In this document: piece after piece, positions 1 to 10,259 of the stretch
How positions within the stretch are numbered: the stretch's first letter is position 1
Layout: every line of letters starts with the position of its first letter
The notes under the pieces: generated by a model
Seen by the model: the letters and a program-made list of their open reading frames with translations, nothing else
Told to the model about the DNA's origin: nothing
Databases searched by the model: none
Made by a program: the position numbers and the translations under genes
NCBI RefSeq assembly: GCF_024323335.1
Contig: NC_066583.1
Span: 12,614,665-12,678,664, forward strand
DNA: 64,000 nt
Source of the DNA: Lathyrus oleraceus
Lineage: Eukaryota; Streptophyta; Magnoliopsida; Fabales; Fabaceae
Direction: 5' to 3'

Positions 1-583
1 TTAATCATTTAAGGTATTCAGGTACATACTAAAATTCACATGCCAAACTTAAGATATTTTCATAAATTTAATCATAATGCCATATGCAAATTAAGAACAT
101 AAGGCAGTAATAGCAATGTAAACCTGTTTGCAATTGAATTGTGACTTTGAATCGGCAAACCGGATTGAATTGGGCAGAGGTAAACCTTGATGCCGCCGAG
201 TTCCTTCAGGGTTTGCCGTTTGTGAGCGTTAGGGTTCGCTTGCTAGGGTTCTCCTTTCTCCGTTTTCGTCTCTCTTCCTCTCTTCCTCTGTCCCTTTCCG
301 TGACTGAAGTGTCGGTATTTATAGTGATTGTGGTGACCTAATGGGCTCAGAATGAAGCCCAAAAATTCTGATATTCGCAAGCTTCGCTAGGCGAGCGTGT
401 AGCGAAGGGTTCGCTAGGCGAAGGAGTTGCTCGCCTAGCGAGCAAGCCAGTTTGGGCCATTTTCTGGATTGGGCCACTCGTGAGCTGGGCCTTGGTTCTT
501 TTAAGGCCAGTGCCTTGCAGAATGAGTTGGAGTGCTTCGAAAAATGCCTTGTAATATTAGCGGGCAAATTTTGGGGTATGACA
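1..583 (-). mobile_element. LTR fragment of element F, cut by the window edge
   Basis: The right edge ends in GGGGTATGACA, so on the minus strand the LTR starts TGTCATACCCC, a TG start I recall as common in legume LTR elements. To its right lies the gag pseudogene of element E, not a polypurine tract. This is therefore the 5' LTR of a minus-strand element extending left, or a solo LTR. On the minus strand it has U3 with CGCTAGGCG palindromes (about 385-445), then a TATA box, then a pyrimidine/purine-rich leader. The left end of the LTR was not identified. The family cannot be named from this piece. Confidence 0.6.
316..324 (-). promoter_or_regulatory. TATA box of the element F LTR
   Basis: The minus strand reads CTATAAATA, about 260 bp inside the LTR start and just downstream of the palindrome cluster. 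This fits a U3/R boundary near 290. It is the main reason for reading this LTR on the minus strand. Confidence 0.5.
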
Positions 584-2562
584 GCAAGGAATTGAAAACA
601 ATGAGAGGCAAAGATCTATTTGGGAAGAGTGCTGCTGAACTGTGCTTGGTACCCAACGTGAAAATCTCAGTCAAATTCAAAGTGCCTGACTTTGAGAAGT
701 ATAAGGGAAACTCTTGTCCACTCAGTCATCTTGTGATGTATGCCCGCAAGATGTCAACTCAGATAGATAATGATCAACTACTGATTCACTATTTCTAGGA
801 TAGCCTGACAGGTGTTGCGCTCCGATGGTATATGGGGTTAGATAGTGCAAGCATCTGCACTTTCAATGATCTAGGTGAGGCTTTTATGAAGCAGTATAAA
901 TACAACGTGGATATGGCGCCAGATAGGGACCAGCTGAGGTCCATGTCTTAGAAAGATAAGGAGACATTCAAAGAGTACGCCCAGCGTTGGAGGGAGTTGG
1001 CTGCCCAGATTACTCCTCCTTTGTAGGAGAAGAAGATGACAAAAATCTTTCTCAAAACCCTGAGTTCATTTTATTATGAACGTATGATGGCCAGTGCCCC
1101 CAGTGATTTTACCGAGATGGTAAATATGGGGATGAGACTTGAAGAAGGGGTCCGTGAAGGACGATTGTCGAAAGAAGAGGCGACAACTATCAAGAAGTAT
1201 GGGAGCAATTTTAGCAAGAGGAAGGAAACTGAAACAAATGCAGTAAGCAGTGGGAGGCAGAGGAGGCCTCAAACCAGAAGGAATTTACCACCCTGTCAAC
1301 ATCATCATCATCAAGTATCTTCTATTATTCCAGTGTTTTCAAATCAGTCAACAATACCAATTCAACAACAACATTAACATCGGTATCAAAATCAACGTCA
1401 ACAACAACAACCGCAACCGCAACCAAGAACAAACACCTACAACAACAATAATTCCAATAATAATCATCACCAGCAACAGAATTTCGAGAGGAAGAAGGTC
1501 TCTTTTGACCCGATTCCTATGTCATATGCCGAGATGTACCCATCTTTAGTCCTCAAGAATTTGATTCAACCGAGGAATCCGCCACAGATCCCAAAACCAC
1601 TTCCATGGTGGTATAAACCTGAACTTCGCTGTGCTTTTCACCAGGGTGCACCTGGGCACGATATTGAGAACTGTTATCCACTGAAATATGAGGTTCAAAA
1701 GCTTATGAAGAGTGGCATGGTGTCTTTTGAAGACCACACACCTAATGTGAAAGCTAATCCCTTGCCCGCTCATGGGAATACCTCAGTGAATATGGTGGAC
1801 GGCTGTCCAGGGGAATATAAAGTTTTTTATGTACGTTTCATTCGTGGATCCTTGGTGCAGATACACAAGGACATCTGTATGGTGAGTGAATGTGAACATG
1901 ATCACGAAGGCTGTGATATTTGTAGTGTGAACCCAAGGGGGTGCGTTGTTGTGAAAATGGACATCCAGCGTCTGATGGATGAAGGGATGATCCAGATTTG
2001 TCAATCCCGTCATGAAAATGACGATGTTAATGTCATTGTTCCTGTTTTCATGCAACCAGAGCGATTGGTGATGCATTATGATAGCAACAAGAACATCAGC
2101 AATATATCAGTTTCGCTGTTGGTAATACGGTTGGCGGGCCCAGTCTCGTATGCATCTGATAAAGCTATACCGTATCAATATAATGCTACGATGATTGAGA
2201 AAGGTCAAGAGGTCCCGTTGCCTACGACCAGTTCAGTAGTAAGCATTGCAGATGTTACGAAGGTGACCCGGAGTGGTCGAGTTTTTGGGCCAGTTGTCCC
2301 AGAGAGTAAGGAAGATTTGATTGTTGGTAAGAAGGCGAAGGTTTCTAGTGTAGATCCGGTTGGTTGTTCAAGAGATAAGTCTGGTGAATCCAACATTTTG
2401 AAAGCCAATAGCGATGATGATGAGGTACTCCGACTGATCAAGAGGAGTAAATTCTGTGTTGTCTCTGCTTTTGAATTCTAAAACGCATAGAGAAGCACTC
2501 CAGAGAGTTCTTGAACAGGCATACATGGAGCAAGATGTTACTGTGGCTCAATTTGATCATAT
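584..2562 (+). pseudogene. gag: Decayed Ogre-like gag of element E, 5' and 3' truncated
   Basis: One frame runs through the region and resembles the Gag of elements A and B: the core capsid-like stretch with the DLGEAF...QYK motif, then FKEYAQRWRELAA, a Gln/Asn-rich linker, and a Cys/His cluster of the form C-x2-H-x5-H-x4-C near 1629-1673. It is broken by in-frame stops at 796-798, 949-951, 1024-1026 and 1375-1377. A frame shift near 2450-2465 follows, after which the reading (SLLLNSKTHREAL and onward) continues in another frame. The N-terminal part is lost at the LTR edge at 583. The 3' end is cut at 2562 by element D, so no protease remains. It is a silent relic of a subfamily clearly diverged from A and B. 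Confidence 0.85.
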
Positions 2563-3923
2563 TGTAACAACCCGTATAATATATATCTAGAATAATATCA
2601 TACAAGTGTTAAATTTTGGTACTGTCACAACATAAGGGCCTAAGGGCATCAATATATATACATGTCCAAGCTAAAAACATGAATGGAACATGTTATACAA
2701 TAATGCCTAAACAATAAAAATCTAAGATCTATGTGCAATATCTTCATTGCACACAACTCCACAGCGGAAGATCATGATAAACAACATCCCTTGAAACACC
2801 CATAACAGCTTCTCTTAGATTCAACCTGTAAGGATTACCTGAAAAATAACAACAACAATGGGATGAGATAATAATATTAGTGAGTTCTCCTATTCTATGG
2901 GTCCACTCGGCTCTACAAGGTTTCTAATCAATATTCAACTCATATCCAACTCAAGTCAACAAGGGAACGAAGACTTGAGCGATGGGGAAGCTATCTCGCA
3001 ATTGTATGGCAACATACATCTGAGTTCTCATAACTCAACCACGATCGTTATTCAGATCACGACACATCAATTCCCGAGCAAACTTACGTCTAAGCCAGGC
3101 CCGGTTCATGCATGCTCGTATGATTCGACTTTCGCGGTGGATATCGGGTCCTCTATGAGGCTTAATCCCCAGTTCAAGTGACCATCACCCGTATGGGACT
3201 CTAACCCACCTAGGGTATCTTTCACCGTATGGGACTCTAACCCACATAGGTGTCCACCTTTCTCCCATGTCCGCCATGGTTGGGGCTCAAACCCAATTAA
3301 GGCTCGAATCATTGGTCCCACATCCCAATGCTTACACGTTTAAGCATACCAATAGAGATGTGTACCATCACAGAAAAACACATATTCTGAATACATGATC
3401 GGTTTCACAAATCATCGGTTCCACGAACCATAACAAATTCATAAATCATAGGTGACTTCATTCACCATAATACACAATAATAACATGGCATGTTCCATAC
3501 AATGCGTCTCATTCTCAATCATGGCAACAATTCGTCCACGACCTCCACATAAGCGTCGTACGAATGAATACCGTATTCTTATACATGTATCACACATGTT
3601 CCATAACCTAGATTATATTTCTAAGTTATTAACCAATTTATTCTCCTAGGTTTCCTCACTCATCTTTGTAAGGTCTTTAATCATGTTATTTGACAATCAA
3701 ACATATCAACAATGTTTAACATTCATCATAATATATTTCATAGTATTTATCAATCACATGATATTTTTTTATAACATGGAACAATAACAATAGCCCTTTA
3801 CGTTATCCTTCTAACGCATCCGTCCGTGTCCAAAACGGAGTTATACCACTCAATTAATTCATTAATCTATCTTAATCAAGATTTAGATTAATATTTATTC
3901 ATTGCATAAGTATTCAACAACAA

Positions 3924-3990
3924 CATCTTTGGCCTAGTGGTAAAGCTTGTACAATTCCAAGGATGTCCCGGGTTCGAACCGCATTGATGA
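3924..3990 (+). other. tRNA-like / SINE-head relic with pol III A and B boxes
   Basis: An A-box-like TGGCCTAGTGGT at 3930-3941 and a canonical B box GGTTCGAACC at 3971-3980 lie 29 bp apart, as in tRNA genes and tRNA-derived SINEs. I could not fold a convincing acceptor stem, so a working tRNA is unlikely. It is more likely a SINE 5' head or a decayed tRNA carried in the LTR. The matching part of the other LTR is deleted, so it cannot be shown to be an insertion. Confidence 0.45.
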
Positions 3991-4006
3991 CATATTTTAA
4001 TTCAAA

Positions 4007-4065
4007 GGAATCAATCGATTGATTCCCAAGGCCAAATGTAAAATACAAAGGAATCAATCGATTGG
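4007..4065. repeat. Perfect 20-bp palindrome plus repeated half
   Basis: GGAATCAATCGATTGATTCC at 4007-4026 is its own reverse complement. Most of it (GGAATCAATCGATTGG) recurs at 4050-4065. It sits about 30 bp after the tRNA-like sequence. Confidence 0.7.
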
Positions 4066-4501
4066 AAAATTCCAACTTCTTCAAAACACCTCTTCTAAAC
4101 GTTCTTCCTTCCACAATAAATCATACCCAACCATTCTAATCCCATAAATATAGGTTATTTTCTCCCAAATGCTAAATCTATCTAAGAACTCACATAGTAG
4201 AAGAAGAAGATGAAGATGAGATAATGGTGGTCATGAACATGATCTTCATCTTCCAGTACCAATTGACCAATTATTAATGTTACCGAAAATATCCTCTCCT
4301 ATACTTATTAATATTGGTCTGTCTCTTTATTAATAATTAATCCCTTAAGAGTTCACCGGTTACTCTATTGGTCCCAATTGACAACATTTAGAGCACATAG
4401 GAGCTCTAATTTTTACAATTGATAATAGTTAGAGTAAATAGGAACTCAATTGGTCTCAACTAACAACTAATTGAGCATTTAAGGGAATATGAGATATTAC
4501 A

Positions 4502-4514
4502 TTCTCCCCCCCTT
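4502..4514 (-). promoter_or_regulatory. Polypurine tract of element D
   Basis: The minus strand reads AAGGGGGGGAGAA directly before the LTR start TGTAATATC. This is the expected plus-strand primer site for reverse transcription. Confidence 0.8.
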
Positions 4515-7380
4515 AAATTGAAATTCGCCCCCGAATTTCCTTCACTCAACAAACAAACAACCTTGCATCAACATCTTAGACCAACACTTGACTTCTCTTT
4601 GATTTCAAGTCTCTGACCTACTCATTCTTCTAACTTTTCTTCGCTATCAAATTTCCTTATTCATGAACTCTTAAAACTTCTTGATTTCCATCACAATCTC
4701 ATTCTGATATTGGATTAGCATTTAAACTTGCTTCCACTTAATTCCTCTTATATACCGCTCTACATCAGTTGGTCACTTTCTTCCCGGAAACCACGACTTC
4801 CCTTCCTTGCACTAAGTTACACAAAACATAATTACAACATCTTATCTCGACTTGGTTAATCAATACTCAGTAATTCTTCATAAGAAAATTTATTGATACC
4901 TTGACCGCACACAATATTGACTACTCTTCTCTTATAATTCCTTCAACAAATGCGACAACTTTGTAATCCATCTATTGATAATCTCATAAACTTCACTTGA
5001 TCTGATACTGTATGCTGCAAGTTTCTACTCCTACTGATTCACTCCTCTTGTACTACTCCAATGAGATAGAACCATTAGCACGAGATTGTCTTACTCTTGT
5101 CCTTACCTCCATTTTTATGAGTAACTATCTCCCTGATCCCCATAGACTTGATTGAGCTCTTTCTTCCATTACCTTCCATTGTGATACTCTGATTCTAATA
5201 GTGGAACACCTGGGATTCCTAGACACTACTGGTTAGCTGACAATCTACATAGAAACACATTTATCCTCCAGAGTGCCTACTGTCCAAAATGGTAATAGAA
5301 CCTTACCTACTTCCATTAGTAGAATAACTTCCTTGATGACTCACAAAAGTTTAGAATAAGACCAACACTCTTCAGAAGATAGGTATCCAGGAGTTACATT
5401 ACTACAACCATAAAAACGTAGAACATCCAAATTCATCACGTGTTCGATGCAGCTAAACCAAATTAGTTTGACAATATACGGTTCTAGTTACTATATTCCA
5501 TATCAAATCCTCTTATAGGGTTTTGATTCATTCAAGATTTCTCCCGAGACATGATCTCGACCAAAACAACGTAACACCATCAAGGAACTTTAAATCATCA
5601 ACGAGACACCACTTCTAAGGAACTTAAGCAATCTAGAGCGTAACTATGAGTGTCCATACACCTCATAGAGTCACACACAATATTTCACACACATTTGGAG
5701 ATAACATTCCACCTCGTATCCAAAATCATTCATCTCAATTGTCATGTCCCATCTTCCATGATCTTAGCTCATGCTCTTACTAATATACTGTCTGAGTTAC
5801 ATGTTTAACTTCAAGAATATCTAATTCCCGTTCCTCCTGGGAAGTATAACTCATGAATCCTTCCAATAGGGTAGAGTATCATCGTACACAAAAGTACTAC
5901 TATCCCGAGGGTCCTCGTCCGAAGCCATGAATCCAAGAAATTATTGAATGCCATATCCTGACTAATCAATTTACACCTTACCAACGCATACAATATACTG
6001 AACTAATCCCTTCTAGATCACCACTTAGTAGGTCTCTCCCAGCTCTGTTCCTTATAGTTATTCATAATCATAACAGTGATACCTCATAGACTTACTTAAA
6101 TTGAGCATGGTTCACTAGGTTGGTTTTCCCACATGTCTGACTTCCATGATATCTCCACAGATGACCAACTATGCACTACACCTTCAGAAATCCCAATTTC
6201 AAAACTACCAATCTGACTTGTGGTGACTTGTAACTCCATCCTCAATTTGTACATCCACAACGATACACTTATGACATTTAAGACACCCTTAGCTCCAACA
6301 TGGTGTGAATGTTTATACTCCGTGACCAACCAACCAAACACTTCTCAAGAAGATAAATAACAACTAGACTTCCAATAAGCCAATATTACTCTTGCAATTC
6401 AATAAAATGCACTTAAGATGAACCTTATCATTTCCACACACTTATGACTGGAATTTTTCTTCTAACCCAATACCTACTACACACTTCATCATACTGGGGT
6501 TACTTGTCTTTATGACTTACCACGAATAATCCTCACTGTCTCCCAATAAGCTCTTGCAACATAACATATTCCATATCCTACAATTAGTCCACATGCTCCA
6601 ACTTGGTTTATCTTTGATTGTCTATCATCAACTCAACTTCTTAGAATACAAGACTCACTACTCAACAAAATGTATGTTACTTCACATCCATCTCAAACAA
6701 GAAATTCATTACCCGTACTTGTGACCATAATGCTGCTATCACATACTTCTCTTAATACCAAGGTTTAACTTACTCCATTCCACCACATACTCTAGAAATC
6801 GTCGATGCAAACAATCATCAACTACACGCCCATAACTTCGTCTTAATGAATCTTAATGGTCCCATTGTTCCTTTATATAAAATGTACCCCATTACAACGA
6901 TTGTATTGCAACATCCACACTACTTCCACACTCGGTGTTCACTTGTCTTCCCATGGTAATTCTCTCAGTTCCAATTACAAAACCATTCTACTAAAATTCC
7001 TTAAATCCAACTTATGTGCTCTTCTCCTCAACCAGATCTCATACAACCAAAACTCACTGGAGCTTCCATTACTATATAATGTGCATTATCTCTCTCTCCA
7101 ACACAAACTCTTATAATTGATCCTTAGGTAGCTCAACACTCCATTACAGTTTCTCACTAACACTGAACCGCTGACGAGCTATCCCAACTCCGATCTCCCT
7201 TCTTAAACCGAACATACTTGGTTTATCTTCTAGCTTCCATTTGGTCCGTACATGTTTCACTTGGATAGGTAGGAATGTCCTTGAGTCTCTCCTTAAACTT
7301 CACCACTACCTTAGGCTCCCAACAAAACTGAACGTCCTTATCCCTCAAGTTCTTAACCACTTGCAAGATACAATTCCAAA

Positions 7381-7402
7381 TATATATATATATATATATA
7401 TA
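7381..7402. repeat. (TA)11 microsatellite
   Basis: Uninterrupted TA dinucleotides, 22 bp, about 40 bp from the insertion site of element C. Confidence 0.9.
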
Positions 7403-7438
7403 CTCCACGAAGTACTCTCGTTCTTCCAAAATATTTTA

Positions 7439-7443
7439 GTGGC
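7439..7443. repeat. Target site duplication of element C, left
   Basis: GTGGC directly before the TG of the 5' LTR. The same five bases follow the 3' LTR at 40895-40899. Confidence 0.9.
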
Positions 7444-7677
7444 TGTTAGATACCCAAAAGTGCTTATTTGAGCTATCAAATATGGGTATCTTTCACTCCA
7501 TTTCCTTGCTAAATTGTCAAAACCACCTTTGTTTTAGATGAAATGCAATACATTGATAAACGATCTTGGTACCTTTGATTTGTGTGTTATTGTGCAGGAA
7601 GAAGGCATGAAATAATTGAAAATGAAGACACAAGAAAGTTGGCAAAGGAACCAAAGAGAAGATGCATTCATCAGCTT

Positions 7678-8000
7678 GCTCGCTAGGCGAGAGCTGTAGC
7701 GAAGGACTCGCTAGGCGAGCTTCCAGCGAACGTTGCAGCGAACGCGTCCAAACTTGGTGAAAAGCGCAGCCAGCACTCACTCGCTAGGCGAGCCATCAGC
7801 GAGATCCTAGCGAGGATTCCAGTAGCCAAACCTCTCAACCTCGCTGGAGCGAGGGTTGAAGCGTGCCCTTCGCTAGGCGAAGGTTTTGTTCGCTAGGCGA
7901 ACATGACAGTCTGAGATAGGCTGTTTCTCTGGGCGCAGGTGCCTTATGTGCCTCAATTAGACCCTCGCTAGGCGAGCCATTCTGCTCGCCTAGCGTGCAT
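7678..8000. repeat. CGCTAGGCG palindrome cluster in the U3 of element C
   Basis: The core CGCTAGGCG or its reverse complement recurs about seven times, each with flanks that extend the palindrome differently. Examples are CCTTCGC/GCGAAGG at 7867-7883, GTTCGC/GCGAAC at 7889-7903 and CTCGC/GCGAG at 7707-7721 and 7780-7792. A related CCTCGCTGGAGCGAGG is at 7839-7854. The cluster ends just before the TATA box. Confidence 0.85.
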
Positions 8001-8016
8001 GACAGCCCAGTACAGC

Positions 8017-8026
8017 TCTATAAGTA
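8017..8026 (+). promoter_or_regulatory. TATA box of the element C 5' LTR
   Basis: TCTATAAGTA, about 575 bp into the LTR and downstream of the palindrome cluster. It is repeated in the 3' LTR at 40032-40041. Confidence 0.6.
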
Positions 8027-8882
8027 GCAAGTGCCACTTTTTGGAGCCATACCTAGTTTTCCATACTTTTGCACTTTTTCTAGATATTTTTACAGCATTG
8101 TTCTTGGAAGCTTTTGTGCCCTAAATTTCATTTCTCTTCATCTCTTAACCATCTTTTACAAAAAGAAGGTGGATTCCCATCCAATCTCGATTATTCGACT
8201 CGGATGTTGATCAACCTTCTTCCGAAACTTGCCGACCAAGCTACCATGAAAATGAGTAGCTAAGTCCTCCATTTGTCAAGGTTAGATGTAGATGATCATT
8301 AGCTTTGTGTGTAAATGTAAGGATCTTCATGTGTAAACTCTTTAATGGTGAATATATGATGAAAACTTTGTTCTTATTCAAAACTCTTTGTGTTGGTTTA
8401 TGATCGAGAGATGTTTACCAACTCTTAACCTAGGTTTTCATCCAATCTTGTTTGTTAGCTAGAGATAGTAATGAATGATTTTGTTCACCATAAGGTTGAA
8501 CCAAAAAGTTGTCATTTTGATAGGTTGTGTTAGAGATAAACAATCGATCAAAATGGGAAAACTCACAATGTATGTTCGAGAGAAACACATTGGGAGGACT
8601 TTGTGAAATAATTTATCATCTAAAGGAGTTTATAAGATTGTTGACCGAACAAATACATGCAAAGTGATCGTTGAACCCTAACTTTGGCAATATTTCTCAA
8701 ATATTCAAATCAAACTTTTACCGCATTGTATTACCTTTTTATGCAAGATAACGTGATTAAAAACCAAAACCCCCTGTGTTACTTAAGCTAAGATTAATAC
8801 AACCATCGAACGGCGGTGATATCTTACAATCCCTGTGGATACGATAACAAAAACCCGACACTTAAAATTACAACTAACAAAA

Positions 8883-8900
8883 TGGCGCCGTTGCCGGGGA
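8883..8900 (+). promoter_or_regulatory. Primer-binding site of element C
   Basis: TGGCGCCGTTGCCGGGGA starts three bases after the LTR end. It matches what I recall as the complement of the tRNA-Asp 3' end, used by Athila-type elements. Confidence 0.8.
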
Positions 8901-8957
8901 TTGTAAATTGATATTGCGAGCATCGCAATGGTTGCTTAATTTTTAGCTTTCGAATTT

Positions 8958-10028
8958 TTGACTTGTGCTTGTAATCTGTTTGGTTTAGTGTGCAGCTTAC
9001 GTTTTATGCGAGGGCAAATCCCTGTGGACGAACTTCTTTTTGATCCTGAGATCGAGAGAACCGCAATGAGGCTTAATAGCAAAACGAGACGTAGGAGGCA
9101 ACAGGCTAGACAACGTCAAGAGCAAGGAGAAAGTTCTTCTACCACAAATCCACCACCATTCATACCTAACATGGAGCCACCACCACCACCTATTTCTACT
9201 CCATGCATAAATAGTCCAAGAAACACCGCTCAGTTTGCCAACCACACGGGAAGGCAAGCTGAGATGAAAACGGGAACTCTCAATTTATTATATGGAAGTC
9301 CATTCACCGGAATGGACCATGAAGATCCCTTTGCTTTTCTCACAAAATTTTATGAGATAGCATTGGCGGCCGGAGTGGATCAGGCTCAGGAGCTCCCGTT
9401 GTTCAGAAGATTATTTCCCCATGCTTTGCTCGGCAAAGCAAAAGATTGGTACTTAGACCAAACACCAGCCGTAATGACAGACTGGAACGTGTTAGAAGAA
9501 AAGTTTATCGAAAGATTCTTCTCCCATAACCGGTTCATGGAATCAAAGACGGCCATCTCGGTGTTTGCACAAGGAATCAATGAATCCTTAAATGAAGCGT
9601 GGGAAAGATTCAAGTCCATGCTTAGGAAATGTAAAGGGCATGGATTTGATGAATTGACTCAAATCCATATCTTCAAAAATGGACTTCAACCAAATTGCAA
9701 GACGTTGTTGGATGCTACCTCGGGTGGCTCTTTATTGTCAAAAAGTGCCGAAGAAGCTACAAACATTATAAATCGAATGGCTCTAGATGATCTTCAGAGT
9801 CAAAGTCGAGGCAACTCTTTGAAGAAGCCGGGAGTGCTTGAGCTAGGGACGAACGATGCCATCCTTGCCCAAAACAAGCTCATCTCACAACAAGTGGAAC
9901 TCTTAACGCAACAAATTAAAGAGTTGAGAGAACCGTCTAAAGCAAAACAAATAGCTTGCTGTGAGCTTTGTAAAGGTGAGCATGACACCGGATTCTGTCC
10001 ATGGAAGTGGTGGACATCTCCTTCATGA
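8958..10028 (+). CDS. gag: Athila-like Gag, C-terminally truncated
   Basis: Gag packages the element RNA into virus-like particles. The N-terminus is Arg-rich (about residues 38-55) and followed by a Pro-rich stretch. The central capsid-like region (about 105-290) has typical Athila wording such as KAKDWYLDQ, EKFIERFF and HGFDELTQIHIFKNGL. A Cys-Cys-His-Cys start (CELCKGEHDTGFCP) lies near residue 335. Right after it the frame runs into an inverted duplication and stops. In intact relatives gag, pro and pol form one long frame, so this is a broken 5' half. The start at 8958 is the first Met; a downstream Met at residue 17 (just before RGQIPVDELL) is equally possible. Confidence 0.8.
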   Translation: MTCACNLFGLVCSLRFMRGQIPVDELLFDPEIERTAMRLNSKTRRRRQQARQRQEQGESSSTTNPPPFIPNMEPPPPPISTPCINSPRNTAQFANHTGRQAEMKTGTLNLLYGSPFTGMDHEDPFAFLTKFYEIALAAGVDQAQELPLFRRLFPHALLGKAKDWYLDQTPAVMTDWNVLEEKFIERFFSHNRFMESKTAISVFAQGINESLNEAWERFKSMLRKCKGHGFDELTQIHIFKNGLQPNCKTLLDATSGGSLLSKSAEEATNIINRMALDDLQSQSRGNSLKKPGVLELGTNDAILAQNKLISQQVELLTQQIKELREPSKAKQIACCELCKGEHDTGFCPWKWWTSPS

Positions 10029-10259
10029 ATTTGGCATACTTGGGCATTTGCTCCAAGGCTTCGGCAAACGGAATGTTGACTTGGGCATTTTCTCCAAGGC
10101 TACTCCAATCCAAAACCTTCCTTATCCTCATGCTCCGTCCAAAAGGGAGAATGAACGGCATTACGCCCGGTTCATGGATATTTTTAAACAACTACAAATT
10201 AACATTCCGTTTGCCGAAGCCTTGGAGCAAATGCTCAAGTATGCCAAATTCATGAAGGA
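10019..10259. repeat. 59-bp inverted duplication with 123-bp spacer
   Basis: The left arm 10019-10077 is the reverse complement of the right arm 10201-10259, with one mismatch in 59. The right arm is the genuine coding copy (reading NIPFAEALEQM on the plus strand). The left arm gives the same peptide wording on the minus strand. A partial direct repeat of ACTTGGGCATTT also occurs near 10038 and 10079. It looks like a strand switch during reverse transcription or repair, and it coincides with the break between gag and pro. Confidence 0.9.

Larger units (their letters stand above)
2563..4501 (-). repeat. 3' LTR of element D (1939 bp)
   Basis: It runs from TGTAACAACCC to ATATTACA on the plus strand and is bounded by the polypurine tract at 4502. 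Short internal repeats of a GGGACTCTAACCCAC motif lie near 3190-3300. It also holds a tRNA-like sequence and a 20-bp perfect palindrome, listed separately. The first 554 bp match the fragment at 41446-41999 with about 17 differences counted by eye. Confidence 0.85.
4515..7443 (-). other. Internal region of element D, no surviving ORF
   Basis: About 2.9 kb of AT-rich sequence between the polypurine tract and the insertion point of element C. No open frame above about 90 codons and no reverse transcriptase, RNase H or integrase motif could be read on the minus strand. It may be a heavily decayed pol end or the body of a non-autonomous derivative. A TA microsatellite lies near its right end. Confidence 0.6.
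7444..8879 (+). repeat. 5' LTR of element C (1436 bp)
   Basis: Runs TGTTAGATACCC to AACTAACA. U3 holds the CGCTAGGCG palindrome cluster (7678-8000). A TATA box is at 8017-8026. The rest is R-U5. The copy at 39459-40894 has the same length. Confidence 0.93.

Noticed and set aside
3924..3990. Functional tRNA gene
   Set aside because: A and B boxes are present, but I cannot form an acceptor stem or a convincing anticodon arm.
4515..7443. Host gene or intact pol in element D
   Set aside because: No frame above about 90 codons and no recognisable domain on either strand.
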